Source: JAGPCH01 sp039810605 (lineage in GTDB: Bacteria; Bacteroidota; Ignavibacteria; Tepidaquicellales; Tepidaquicellaceae). From it: DNA of 18,253 nucleotides. Shown here piece after piece: positions 7,575 through 14,858 of this stretch; position 1 is the first letter of the stretch; each line of letters starts with the position of its first letter. The notes under the pieces were generated by a model. It was not told the DNA's origin and did no database searches. It saw nothing but the letters and a program-made list of their open reading frames with translations. The stretch spans positions 1-18,253 of the forward strand of contig JBDHXH010000058.1 in NCBI GenBank assembly GCA_039810605.1, read 5' to 3'. The position numbers were made by a program, and so were the translations under genes.

Positions 7575-7687
7575 TTTAACATTTCCTTACCCCGAGTTGA
7601 TTTTTAGTTAAATGATACCTAAAGAACATTATCAAAATCAGTATTCTCTTTACTCTTATTTTAAAATATAGTTTTAGTTAATTTTTT

Positions 7688-8107
7688 ATGGACAAATTGT
7701 CGAAAGAACAAAGAAGAAAGAATATGCAAGCGGTTAAAAGTTCAGGCACTAAGATTGAGAGGGAATTAGCCAAAGCAATTTGGGGAAAAGGGTATAGGTA
7801 CAGAAAGAATAACAAGAAAGTTTTTGGGAGACCTGATCTGACAATTAGTAAGTATAGACTTGCAATTTTTGTAGATGGTGAGTTTTGGCATGGTAAGAAT
7901 TGGTCGGTGAGAATGAATGATCATAAGACTAATCAAAAATTTTGGATCAGGAAAATTGAAGGAAATATCAGTAGAGACAGAATTGTAAATAGAAGACTTC
8001 GAAAAGAAGGTTGGATTGTCATTAGATTCTGGGGAAAGGACGTATTAAGAAACTTAGATAAATGTATTTTGAAAATTCAAGATAAGATAATTGAAACTAA
8101 GAGTTAA
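7688..8107 (+). CDS. vsr: Very short patch repair (Vsr-like) mismatch endonuclease
   Basis: A 139-residue protein matching the Vsr family along its length: the N-terminal RRKNMQAVKSSGTKIERELA helix region, GRPDLTI with Asp50 (counterpart of E. coli Vsr Asp51), FVDGEFWHG with His68 (counterpart of His69), WIRKIEGNISRDRIVNRRL and the WIVIRFWGKD strand. Vsr nicks next to T in T:G mismatches produced by 5-methylcytosine deamination, protecting sites methylated by its partner methyltransferase. E. coli zinc ligands appear replaced (Glu65, Lys70 and Trp72 where Cys66, His71 and Cys73 would be), so the structural zinc is probably absent. It is first in an operon with the C5-methyltransferase and HpaII-type endonuclease genes and is AT-rich like them. 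There is no clear Shine-Dalgarno sequence before the ATG. Confidence 0.9.
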   Translation: MDKLSKEQRRKNMQAVKSSGTKIERELAKAIWGKGYRYRKNNKKVFGRPDLTISKYRLAIFVDGEFWHGKNWSVRMNDHKTNQKFWIRKIEGNISRDRIVNRRLRKEGWIVIRFWGKDVLRNLDKCILKIQDKIIETKS

Positions 8108-8131
8108 AATATTATTTGAAATTGTTGATTC

Positions 8132-8138
8132 AAAGGAG
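8132..8138 (+). promoter_or_regulatory. Strong Shine-Dalgarno deciding the methyltransferase start
   Basis: AAAGGAG sits 6 nt upstream of GTG 8145, in frame with the methyltransferase motifs and 24 bp after the vsr stop. Most other genes here lack such a site, so it stands out and supports the GTG start. Confidence 0.6.
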
Positions 8139-8144
8139 CGGCCA

Positions 8145-9323
8145 GTGATTGGAAATGATTTGTCAATTGTAACGCACTATCTACACAATGGCATGAATGG
8201 AATTTCCAAGCTCTTCAAAAATGAGACGATGTTTATACTAGATCAATACATGAAAAGGAAGGATATGATGAAGAAAGAATACAAAAATGCCTTGCAACTT
8301 TTTTTTGAAACGGTTTCATGTGTTCCATTCCCTGCGCCTAAAGTCCCTAAGTTTACATTTATTGACTTGTTCGCAGGAATTGGAGGATTTAGAATGGCAT
8401 TACAAGATTTAGGGGGAAAATGTGCCTATTCTAGCGAATGGGATGAGGATGCAAAGAAAACTTACTTTTTAAATTTTGGTGAGGTTCCATTTGGTGACAT
8501 CACTAAAGAAGAAACAAAAAAATATATACCCGATAAGTTTGATATACTTTGTGCAGGGTTTCCATGCCAAGCTTTTTCTATAGCCGGAAGACGAGGTGGA
8601 TTTGAAGATACCAGAGGAACTCTGTTTTTTGAGGTTGCGGAGATAATAAGAAGAAAAAAACCAAAAGCAATTTTTCTGGAAAATGTAAAGGGGCTGATAA
8701 GTCACAATAAGGGAAAAACGTTAGAAACGATCTTGAATGTATTACAAAATGACTTGGACTATTACGTTCCTAAGCCAAAAGTTCTTAATGCAAAAGACTA
8801 TGGTGTTCCGCAAAATCGTGAAAGAATATTTATTGTTGGATTTAGAAAAGATCTGCACATTGATAGTTTCGATTATCCCAAACCTATGCGAAAGGAAACT
8901 TCGTTCTCACAGGTAATGCAAAACGGAGTCAGTGAGTCAAAGTATTGGCTATCGGCGCAATACTTACAAACTCTGCGCAACCATAAATCTCGACATGAAA
9001 ATAAGGGAAACGGTTTTGGGTTCGAAATTATAGATAATAAAGGAATAGCCAACGCAATAGTAGTAGGTGGAATGGGAAAGGAAAGAAATCTAATTTATGA
9101 TTCACCAAAAATAAAATTAGTTCCACAAACTAGAATTAAGGGTCAAATTAATAATGAAGGTATACGGAGGATGACACCTAGGGAATGGGCTAGGCTTCAA
9201 GGCTATCCTGACAACTTTATAATTAAAGTTGCCGATGCTTCGGCTTATAAACAATTTGGCAATTCTGTAGCGATTCCTGTAGTGAAAGCGACAGCAGAAA
9301 AAATTCTTGAAAAAATTCTTTAA
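8145..9323 (+). CDS. DNA (cytosine-5) methyltransferase, HpaII-type, predicted CCGG
   Basis: Modification enzyme transferring methyl from S-adenosylmethionine to C5 of cytosine. Motifs in order (numbered from the GTG at 8145): I, FIDLFAGIGGF (about 72-82); IV, GFPCQAFS with catalytic Cys141; VI, ENVKGL (179-184); VIII, QNRERIFIVGF (223-233); a target-recognition region about 240-335; IX, RRMTPREWARLQGYP (about 341-355); X, KQFGNSVAIP (about 369-378). I chose GTG 8145 because AAAGGAG (8132-8138) lies 6 nt before it. The longer frame from TTG 8091 overlaps vsr and has no ribosome site. The stop overlaps the next ATG by one base (TAATG). Specificity for CCGG is inferred from the linked HpaII-family endonuclease, not read from this gene. 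Confidence 0.93.
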   Translation: MIGNDLSIVTHYLHNGMNGISKLFKNETMFILDQYMKRKDMMKKEYKNALQLFFETVSCVPFPAPKVPKFTFIDLFAGIGGFRMALQDLGGKCAYSSEWDEDAKKTYFLNFGEVPFGDITKEETKKYIPDKFDILCAGFPCQAFSIAGRRGGFEDTRGTLFFEVAEIIRRKKPKAIFLENVKGLISHNKGKTLETILNVLQNDLDYYVPKPKVLNAKDYGVPQNRERIFIVGFRKDLHIDSFDYPKPMRKETSFSQVMQNGVSESKYWLSAQYLQTLRNHKSRHENKGNGFGFEIIDNKGIANAIVVGGMGKERNLIYDSPKIKLVPQTRIKGQINNEGIRRMTPREWARLQGYPDNFIIKVADASAYKQFGNSVAIPVVKATAEKILEKIL

Positions 9324-10408
9324 TGCCACTTTCGGGAAACAAGGGAGAATGGAGTGAAGTATACGTTTTTTTAAAACTGCTTGCAGATGGTAAGCTGAAT
9401 ATCGCAGATGCTAATCTCAATGCTATTCAGAACTTTTATTATCCAATATTGGAAGTCCTACGAATAGAGAATGATGAGAATCGAAAATTTAAAATAGATG
9501 GAACGATCAGAATCATAGATGACCAAACAAATAGGGAATTGTTAAATCTGCAGATAGCCGAATTTGTTACTCAATCTGAATTGCTCTTGGCTAATTTAAA
9601 GGCAGCAACCGGGAGAAGCTTTTCGTTCCCGGTAATTGAGGATTTCCTTGACCGCATAGGAATTCATTCTTTAGCTGCTACTAAGACAGATAAATCCGAC
9701 ATAAAAGTAATTGTGCATGATTTCAATACCGGATTAAATCCACTTCTCGGCTTTAGTATAAAGTCAATGCTTGGGGAACACTCAACTTTATTAAATCCTG
9801 GGACAACTACTAATTTTATTTACGAAGTGACAAATATTGAATTGGACGCTTCGGATATTTCTATCATAAATCAAATACAAGACAAACCAAAGATTAAGAG
9901 AAGGATCGAGTACTTAATTAGCCGTGGAGCAGCACTAAAGTATTGTGGTATTCAAAGTGAGAATTTCGAACTAAATCTTCGGCTCGTAGACAGTGATTTA
10001 CCCGAGATTATAGGGAACTTAGTACTCAACAAATACTCTCTAGGGATTAGCAGAACAAGAATTCTCGTTGAGAAAATTACAAGGGAAAATCCAAAAGATT
10101 TTAATCAAATATATGGGCATCCATTCTATGAGTACAAAATTAAAAATTTCCTTACAGATGCTGCTTTGGGAATGACACCTGCAACTCTATGGAAGGGTGT
10201 ATATGATGCAACTGGTGGAATAATTATTGTTAAGAAGACCGGAGATCTAGTTTGTTATCACATCTATAATAGAACCGATTTCCAAAATTACTTATTGAAC
10301 AATACAAAGTTAGAACAAGCAGATACTGATCGTTATGGGTTTGGTAGATTGTATGAAGAAAACGGTAGACTTTTTTTAAAACTTAATTTACAAGTACGGT
10401 TTTGTTAA
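9323..10408 (+). CDS. HpaII-family type II restriction endonuclease (predicted CCGG)
   Basis: A 361-residue protein, close to the roughly 358 residues of HpaII. Family features I recognise are the N-terminal GNKGEWSEVYVFLKLLADGK, ADANLNAIQNFYYPILEVLR, then KSDIKVIVHDF and PLLGFSIKSMLGEHSTLLN near residues 125-158, and a C-terminal GGIIIVKKTGDLVCYHIYNR segment. HpaII cuts CCGG and is blocked by C5 methylation of the inner cytosine, which fits the C5-methyltransferase immediately upstream (TAATG overlap). The D-IK and F-IKS blocks may contribute to the active site, but I cannot assign catalytic residues. The gene is AT-rich with no frameshift. It ends 20 bp before a convergent gene remnant, which marks the right edge of the RM segment. 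Confidence 0.9.
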   Translation: MPLSGNKGEWSEVYVFLKLLADGKLNIADANLNAIQNFYYPILEVLRIENDENRKFKIDGTIRIIDDQTNRELLNLQIAEFVTQSELLLANLKAATGRSFSFPVIEDFLDRIGIHSLAATKTDKSDIKVIVHDFNTGLNPLLGFSIKSMLGEHSTLLNPGTTTNFIYEVTNIELDASDISIINQIQDKPKIKRRIEYLISRGAALKYCGIQSENFELNLRLVDSDLPEIIGNLVLNKYSLGISRTRILVEKITRENPKDFNQIYGHPFYEYKIKNFLTDAALGMTPATLWKGVYDATGGIIIVKKTGDLVCYHIYNRTDFQNYLLNNTKLEQADTDRYGFGRLYEENGRLFLKLNLQVRFC

Positions 10409-10427
10409 CTCACAATTACTTCTCCAC

Positions 10428-10622
10428 TCACGGCACCTGCCATCTTCCACTTACCATTTCTTCCTTGGGACAGTACATGCGAAGCAGCATGTTAGAAGAT
10501 TCTTCACACGCAGGCAGCCAGTTGTTCTCTTTGTCCTTCACCGGATTTTCGTTCTGAATGTATATGTCAATAGAACCATCGGCACGTAACGTTCTCCGTG
10601 AGGTAAAATCAATTGATCGCTG
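10428..10622 (-). pseudogene. Remnant of a DUF1214-domain protein (C-terminus only)
   Basis: The minus strand encodes about 60 residues that read as the end of a DUF1214 protein: RADGSIDIYIQNENP, KDKENNWLPA, MLLRMYCPKEE and GRWQVP, then TGA (10430-10428). In the family these correspond to DGS-IYIQ, NWLPAP, LR-YWPK and G-W-PP at the extreme C-terminus. There is no start codon with upstream family sequence. Going upstream, the frame runs straight into the stop codon of the dihydrofolate-reductase-family gene, in the same frame. The rest of the gene was presumably lost when that gene arrived or by deletion. Confidence 0.7.
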
Positions 10623-11195
10623 CTATCTTCCGTCTACTGCATAATTCAGTTCAGTTACTCCACTACTAAATTGTCGGGATGACAATAGTTTGAGTTTTAT
10701 CTTGTCCTCTATGTCCTCGAACAACCGAATGCCCTTTCCAAGAATAATTGGGTTCAGAAATAACCAGTAGCCGTCAATTAGATTTAAATTAATAAGTGAA
10801 TGTGTTGCTGTCGGACTGCCAAAGAGTAAAATTTCATTTCCCTCTTGCTGCTTTATATCATTTATTCTGTCTGCAAGATTGCTGCTGATAATTGTAGTGT
10901 TAGGCAAATCCATCTCCTTCATTGTTTCTGATAACACAATTTTGTGAACATTCTTGTACCACTTTGAATGTTCAATGTCGTGCTTTGTTGCTTTTGGTTT
11001 GTCTCCTGCAGTTGGCCAGTAATCTTCCATAATCCGATAAGTTACTCGCCCGTACATTGCAGTATCTCCTTCGCTTATCCGCTTTCCAACATAATCAAAA
11101 AGTTCTTCATCAACTCTTGCCCAGTTAAGTTCTCCGTTCGGTCCCGCTACAAAACCGTCAATCGAAATATGCATGAATGAAATTATTTTTCTCAT
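10623..11195 (-). CDS. Dihydrofolate reductase family (RibD C-terminal domain) protein
   Basis: A 190-residue protein of the RibD_C/DHFR-like superfamily: MRKIISFMHISIDGFVAGPNGELNW at the N-terminus, then GDTAMYGRVTYRIMEDYWP (about 43-61), HKIVLSETM (about 84-92), a Rossmann-type ILLFGSPTATHSLINLNLIDGYWLFLNPIILGKG (about 121-154) and a SSGVTELNY end. Members bind NADPH-like cofactors, but most stand-alone examples, like this one, have no defined substrate. True folate activity is not implied. The start lies 5 nt after the stop of the upstream membrane-protein gene, suggesting co-transcription. The final codons lead in frame into the DUF1214 remnant after TAG. Confidence 0.88.
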   Translation of the reverse strand: MRKIISFMHISIDGFVAGPNGELNWARVDEELFDYVGKRISEGDTAMYGRVTYRIMEDYWPTAGDKPKATKHDIEHSKWYKNVHKIVLSETMKEMDLPNTTIISSNLADRINDIKQQEGNEILLFGSPTATHSLINLNLIDGYWLFLNPIILGKGIRLFEDIEDKIKLKLLSSRQFSSGVTELNYAVDGR

Positions 11196-11200
11196 AAAAT

Positions 11201-12328
11201 TTATTTTGTTAATGTTATTGAGCCACCTTTAAGCGCTGGATTATTCTTTATCAATTTCTTCTTGTATAGTTTGTCTGCTAACCAAAACAAAAACCAGTAT
11301 ACTGCCAAAATAACCGGATAGAAAATAATGGACAAAGTTGCATATCCATGATGTCTCCCTGCATTCTCGCCAATTGCATTATCAATCAGATCAAAAGAAA
11401 AAACAAAAGACAACATTGAAAGAAATGGAATCAGAACACTTCCCAAAATAACTACTATTGAATACTTCCTATTTATATTCTTCCGCCTGTAAGCTAATGT
11501 CAAGAACAGATGAATGATTGATAAAAATACTAATGTAATAACTGCAAACCCGAAAGGTTCTATGTCAATCAACGCCCTCGCATAACCGCTTATTTCCGGA
11601 GTATAAGAGATTTCAAAATATTCATCAGGCAGTTTATTGAATGTCCATGTATTAGTGGATTTTATTTCTTTCTCATCGGGCAAGCCAAGATTAGTTTCAA
11701 CGTGTCCTATCTGTCCATCTTGCACAACAGCTATTTCAAGGTTTCCAAAAGATTTCCAGAATTTTGCCGGGGTTAGGGAATAACGGAAACTATATTTTTT
11801 AACCCAGCCTGAAGAGTTAGTCCATGCATTAGCGGTGTATTCAACTCTTACTACATGAGCCCCTTTTTCAATGTCAGCTTCAAAATATTTCAGGTCACTT
11901 AATTTGTAAACGTTGCCGGATTTACTTTCCCAATAAATTGTAATCTCATCCTCGTAATTATCTCTTTTCAATGAGTTCGCAAAACCATTGAATGGAGAAT
12001 CCTCATAATGATTGACCGGCACATTCTGAAGCCTGACTTCTTTGTCGTCAATCCAAACAGAGAAACTGTCCTTGAAATCCCTTGCAACAAAGAGTAATGG
12101 AATTTGCTTTCCTGAAATATCGCTCTGAATATTATACTCGACGATAAACTTTGCCGTTTTAAATCCAGAATCAATTTTTAAAAAAATCTTCTCTGAAATA
12201 ATATTGATGTCTTTGCTTGAGATGGCTGAACTTGTCATAGTCCCCCTCCGGATTGGTGATGCCATATTCGCTTGTGCAAGTTGCACCAGAAGCAGAAACA
12301 AAAATATGAAAGCGGTTTTAAGTTTCAT
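11201..12328 (-). CDS. Unknown secreted-domain membrane protein, three C-terminal helices
   Basis: Not assigned to a named family. A signal peptide (MKLKTAFIFLFLLLVQLAQA) precedes about 230 residues with a beta-rich, immunoglobulin-like texture (KIFLKIDSGFKTAKFIVEYNI, SFSVWIDDKEV, HVVRVEYTANAW). Three predicted membrane helices follow near residues 257-280, 291-316 and 332-353, then a basic tail (KLYKKKLIKNNPALKGG). The topology suggests an extracytoplasmic domain tethered by C-terminal helices, as in some envelope proteins of Bacteroidota. It is followed 5 nt later by the dihydrofolate-reductase-family gene and preceded by another membrane-protein gene 42 bp upstream. Nothing in the sequence gives a catalytic role. 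Confidence 0.75.
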   Translation of the reverse strand: MKLKTAFIFLFLLLVQLAQANMASPIRRGTMTSSAISSKDINIISEKIFLKIDSGFKTAKFIVEYNIQSDISGKQIPLLFVARDFKDSFSVWIDDKEVRLQNVPVNHYEDSPFNGFANSLKRDNYEDEITIYWESKSGNVYKLSDLKYFEADIEKGAHVVRVEYTANAWTNSSGWVKKYSFRYSLTPAKFWKSFGNLEIAVVQDGQIGHVETNLGLPDEKEIKSTNTWTFNKLPDEYFEISYTPEISGYARALIDIEPFGFAVITLVFLSIIHLFLTLAYRRKNINRKYSIVVILGSVLIPFLSMLSFVFSFDLIDNAIGENAGRHHGYATLSIIFYPVILAVYWFLFWLADKLYKKKLIKNNPALKGGSITLTK

Positions 12329-12370
12329 TTCCGAAGATTCGCCAATTAATTTGTAAATGTTAGTTGTAAA

Positions 12371-13018
12371 TTATTTACTTTCTGTCAACTGCTTTCTTTC
12401 AATCCACCACGCCCAAATCACGAACAGCCACATAAGGTTTGCACTCCAGGCTACAGCGCTTTCAGTTGGTGGTGGAGGTCCGAATATGTTAGCTGTCTGA
12501 ATTGCCAAGAAGACAACTATCAATGTCCAGAAAGCAATTTTTCTTCGAGGCTTTGCATAATTGAAATACAAATATGCTCCGGCAATAAACAATCCAAACT
12601 CAATGATACTCTCTGCAACAGGATAATTCCACAGTCCGAGTCCGACTTTAATATCGCTGAACGGACTAAGTGGCAGGTCGGGCCAGTGCGTTATAAAATC
12701 TAAAATCCAATGACTGAAGACAAGTCCGAACAAGAGGATAGAACCTTTTCGGTTCTTCGTTATGAAAAAATAAATCAGCCCTAAGAGGAATCCCCAGAAT
12801 ATTGATATTAGTAAACTGTGAGAATATGGATATGATATGAAATTGAGCGGAGTCAATTTTGTATTGCCTGTCTCAATTTGAAGTGTTTCAATGCCGAGCA
12901 AAACAAATACGGGCCACAATAAATCTAAAAGTTGAGCAGCAATGAATAGCAATGCCAACGATGGCGACTCTTTTATCTTTCTCGATGCAAGACCTAAACC
13001 ATAATGACCGATGAACAT
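12371..13018 (-). CDS. Integral membrane protein annotated as metal-dependent hydrolase family
   Basis: A 215-residue polytopic protein with about six hydrophobic segments. It begins MFIGHYGLGLASRK and contains AAQLLDLLWPVFVLLGIE (about 27-44), PYSHSLLISIFWG (about 63-75), FSHWILDFITHWPDLPL (about 101-117) and a conserved-looking FGPPPP near 175-180. The His and Asp residues in GHYG, SHS and SHW-LDF-TH resemble metal ligands, and databases usually label this family as membrane-bound metal-dependent hydrolases; no reaction has been established to my knowledge. It lies 42 bp upstream of the unknown membrane protein gene and 63 bp downstream of the YdeI-like gene, all on the same strand. Confidence 0.8.
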   Translation of the reverse strand: MFIGHYGLGLASRKIKESPSLALLFIAAQLLDLLWPVFVLLGIETLQIETGNTKLTPLNFISYPYSHSLLISIFWGFLLGLIYFFITKNRKGSILLFGLVFSHWILDFITHWPDLPLSPFSDIKVGLGLWNYPVAESIIEFGLFIAGAYLYFNYAKPRRKIAFWTLIVVFLAIQTANIFGPPPPTESAVAWSANLMWLFVIWAWWIERKQLTESK

Positions 13019-13081
13019 ACTATTTTAATCGTTCTAGAATTTCATATTTGCAGACATTGAGCAGGTCGGAAAGCGGTATCG

Positions 13082-13360
13082 TTACTTCAACCATTTCTTG
13101 GAATTTGGATTTCGGTGAGGGCAACCCGGCCAGCAGCATGGTCGTTTCTTACCCCCGATGATATCTTCCTTCAATCTCTTGATATGTTCTGTTCGAGTTT
13201 TGTCTTGCTTGACAATAGTCGTCCAGCAAATCCATTCATTACGCGAAAGTGGAGTCAGCATATTCCATTTTTCAAGTAATGCTTTGTTGGAGAGTAAGAC
13301 TTTTTTTAAATCGTCAGGTACGACATGCACCACGCCTTCTTCAACAATTTTCTTTGTCAT
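13082..13360 (-). CDS. YdeI/OmpD-associated family protein
   Basis: A 92-residue protein matching the C-terminal OmdA/YdeI-type domain: VVPDDLKKVLLSNKALLEKWNMLTP, then SRNEWICWTTIVKQDKTRTEHIKRLKEDI and the end motif KRPCCWPGCPHR. Longer family members carry an extra N-terminal domain, so this is the short form, apparently complete. The family is linked by name to bacteriocin protection and OmpD, but its molecular function is not known. The paired Cys residues in the end motif could bind metal. The gene lies between the methyltransferase and membrane-protein genes on the minus strand. Confidence 0.85.
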   Translation of the reverse strand: MTKKIVEEGVVHVVPDDLKKVLLSNKALLEKWNMLTPLSRNEWICWTTIVKQDKTRTEHIKRLKEDIIGGKKRPCCWPGCPHRNPNSKKWLK

Positions 13361-13443
13361 TTGTTAAAGGTGTTAGAATTTTATATAAAATTTTTTTGTC
13401 ATACAATGAATAGCAAAAATGAATTCTCAATATTCTTATTTTA

Positions 13444-14481
13444 CTATTTATAACAAATGACAATTCCAAAGCTCGGTGCATGCAATCTTTTCAATTCCGT
13501 TTTAGTAAATCCTGCTTTCTTCGTGATTGCATCAATTTCAGATTTTGAATAAGTCTTTCCTCCTGCCTGATGAAATAAGTTTAATGCAAGATACGAGGTT
13601 GTAGCCTTTGACATTTGCGAACTTCCGCCAATGCCCTTTATCTGGTCAAGTATCACATACATTCCTCCATCGTTAAGTGAATCATAAACCTTCTTTGCCA
13701 ATAGCTCATTTTCAGACGGATTAAAACCGTGAACTATATTAAACCCCAGAATAATATCAACATTCTTTGGCAATTCATCTTTCATAAAATCAGAACCAAG
13801 AAAAGTAACACTTTCAGACGCATTATGTTTCGAGATGCATTCATCCGCGTATTTCTTTACAGGCGGTAAGTCAACTATGGTTGCTCTTAATTGCGAATGA
13901 TTCCTGCAAAGTTCAATGCTATACAATCCATGTGAACCGCCAAGGTCAAGTATCTTTGTATGCGATGCGGCAACAGGTATCTTTTTTGCAACCTCTTTGC
14001 AATTAGTGCTTGAAAGATCAATCATCGCTCTTGAGAATAATTCCCATTCATGGTCGGTCTTTTGTTCAAGCGTATTTGATGCAGGTCTTTTACCCGAGCG
14101 GATGGTCTCGTCTAATTGCAGGTAGCCTTTATACAAATCATTACTGTATAAAATAAAATTTCTAAAATTGTTTGGCGATTGAGCCGATAAAAATTTATAA
14201 CCTCTTCTTGTAAAGGCATATTGCTTATCCTTCTTCTGCACATATCCCAATGCATCCAAACAGTCAAGAATTAATTCGGTCCCAACTTCGTTCATCTTTG
14301 CGCCATTTGCAATTTGTTTAACATCCTTGAATTCCATTGAAAGCCGGTCAACAATTTTCAGCTTCACAGCATTTCCCAAAGCTAATGCAAGTCCTACCGA
14401 AGTTGAAGAGTCTGCTAACGGATGGGGAATAATGTCATTTGACAAAAGAATTTTTTCAATCAACGAAAATTTGTAAATCAT
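13444..14481 (-). CDS. SAM-dependent methyltransferase, O-methyltransferase type with dimerisation domain
   Basis: A 345-residue enzyme with the two-domain plan of plant-type/polyketide O-methyltransferases. The N-terminal winged-helix dimerisation domain (about 15-100) contains LALALGNAVKLKIVDRLS and a GYVQKKDKQYAFTRRGYKFL wing. The Rossmann methyltransferase domain (about 165-335) contains the SAM motif ILDLGGSHGLYSIELCR, an acidic strand end ATIVDLPP, LGSDFMKDELPKNVDIILGFNIVHGF, and DGGMYVILDQIKG. The final LHAPSFGIVICYK strand is typical. The usual catalytic-base histidine region appears as NIVHGF. The substrate cannot be told, and no biosynthetic cluster surrounds it. It may be the first gene of the minus-strand run down to the dihydrofolate-reductase-family gene. 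Confidence 0.87.
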   Translation of the reverse strand: MIYKFSLIEKILLSNDIIPHPLADSSTSVGLALALGNAVKLKIVDRLSMEFKDVKQIANGAKMNEVGTELILDCLDALGYVQKKDKQYAFTRRGYKFLSAQSPNNFRNFILYSNDLYKGYLQLDETIRSGKRPASNTLEQKTDHEWELFSRAMIDLSSTNCKEVAKKIPVAASHTKILDLGGSHGLYSIELCRNHSQLRATIVDLPPVKKYADECISKHNASESVTFLGSDFMKDELPKNVDIILGFNIVHGFNPSENELLAKKVYDSLNDGGMYVILDQIKGIGGSSQMSKATTSYLALNLFHQAGGKTYSKSEIDAITKKAGFTKTELKRLHAPSFGIVICYK

Positions 14482-14690
14482 GATATTGGTTTTTGTTTGT
14501 GAAATGAATGGACGGACGATAGCAATAGATCTTATCGGAAACTCTGCGATTGCCTTCGGTATTCCTGCTGTTTATTGATTATAAGCAACAGATTAGTTTG
14601 AATCTGAAAAGAAGAGAAACGTGAAGGACCTTAGATGAGTATTTTCAATACTTCATGGCACATTGTAACAATAGAGTTTTTTGAATTCTA

Positions 14691-14808
14691 GGGGCTGTCC
14701 AAAAAGTCTCGCCGAATCGGATTTTCAAAATTGTCATTGTGTTTTTTGAGGATTTCTACAGGCTAATAGCCTGTGCTACGATTAAATCCTTGCTTTTGGG
14801 ACAGCCCC
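14691..14808. mobile_element. 118-bp MITE-like element with terminal inverted repeats
   Basis: Ends are inverted repeats: 14691-14706 (GGGGCTGTCCAAAAAG) matches the complement of 14793-14808 in 15 of 16 bases, with one mismatch at position 11. There is no reading frame inside. The ends resemble those of DDE-transposon IS elements (GGGGCTGTCC-type), so this is probably a non-autonomous derivative. No convincing target-site duplication is visible in the flanks. It contains a REP-like hairpin. Confidence 0.65.
14758..14780 (-). repeat. REP-like hairpin with 5' GTAG tetranucleotide
   Basis: On the minus strand GTAG is followed by CACAGGCT ATT AGCCTGT, giving a 7-bp perfect stem (ACAGGCT/AGCCTGT) with a 3-nt loop. 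A GTAG foot before a short hairpin is the layout recognised by REP-associated tyrosine transposases (RAYTs). No RAYT gene lies in this window. Confidence 0.55.
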
Positions 14809-14858
14809 AGATTTTTCAAAGCAATAATAATTCCTGTAAACGTTTGACTTCCGATGAT

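Larger units (their letters stand above)
7353..7687. other. Divergent regulatory region between brnT and vsr
   Basis: A 335-bp AT-rich region with no gene. From left to right it contains the brnT promoter/operator repeat, the tandem CCGG repeat and the 16-bp palindrome. The 11-mer TTTAGTTAAAT occurs at 7517-7527 and 7603-7613, with a 10/11 match at 7673-7683 just before the vsr ATG. Promoters for both divergent units must lie here. I could not single out the vsr promoter. Confidence 0.6.
14482..14858. other. Intergenic stretch upstream of the methyltransferase gene
   Basis: A 377-bp gap between two minus-strand genes. It holds the 118-bp inverted-repeat element (14691-14808). The portion 14482-14690 should contain the methyltransferase promoter, but I could not identify one with confidence. 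Confidence 0.5.

Noticed and set aside
7353..7687. A controller (C-protein) gene for the RM system
   Set aside because: No helix-turn-helix ORF of suitable size exists in the divergent region on either strand.
8091..8144. TTG at 8091 as the methyltransferase start
   Set aside because: It overlaps vsr with no ribosome site, while GTG 8145 has AAAGGAG 6 nt upstream.
13377..13397. Perfect 16-bp palindrome AATTTTATATAAAATT followed by T residues, terminator-like on the plus strand
   Set aside because: No plus-strand gene ends there. The stem is all A/T and the neighbouring genes are on the minus strand. It may simply be AT-rich leader of the YdeI-like gene.
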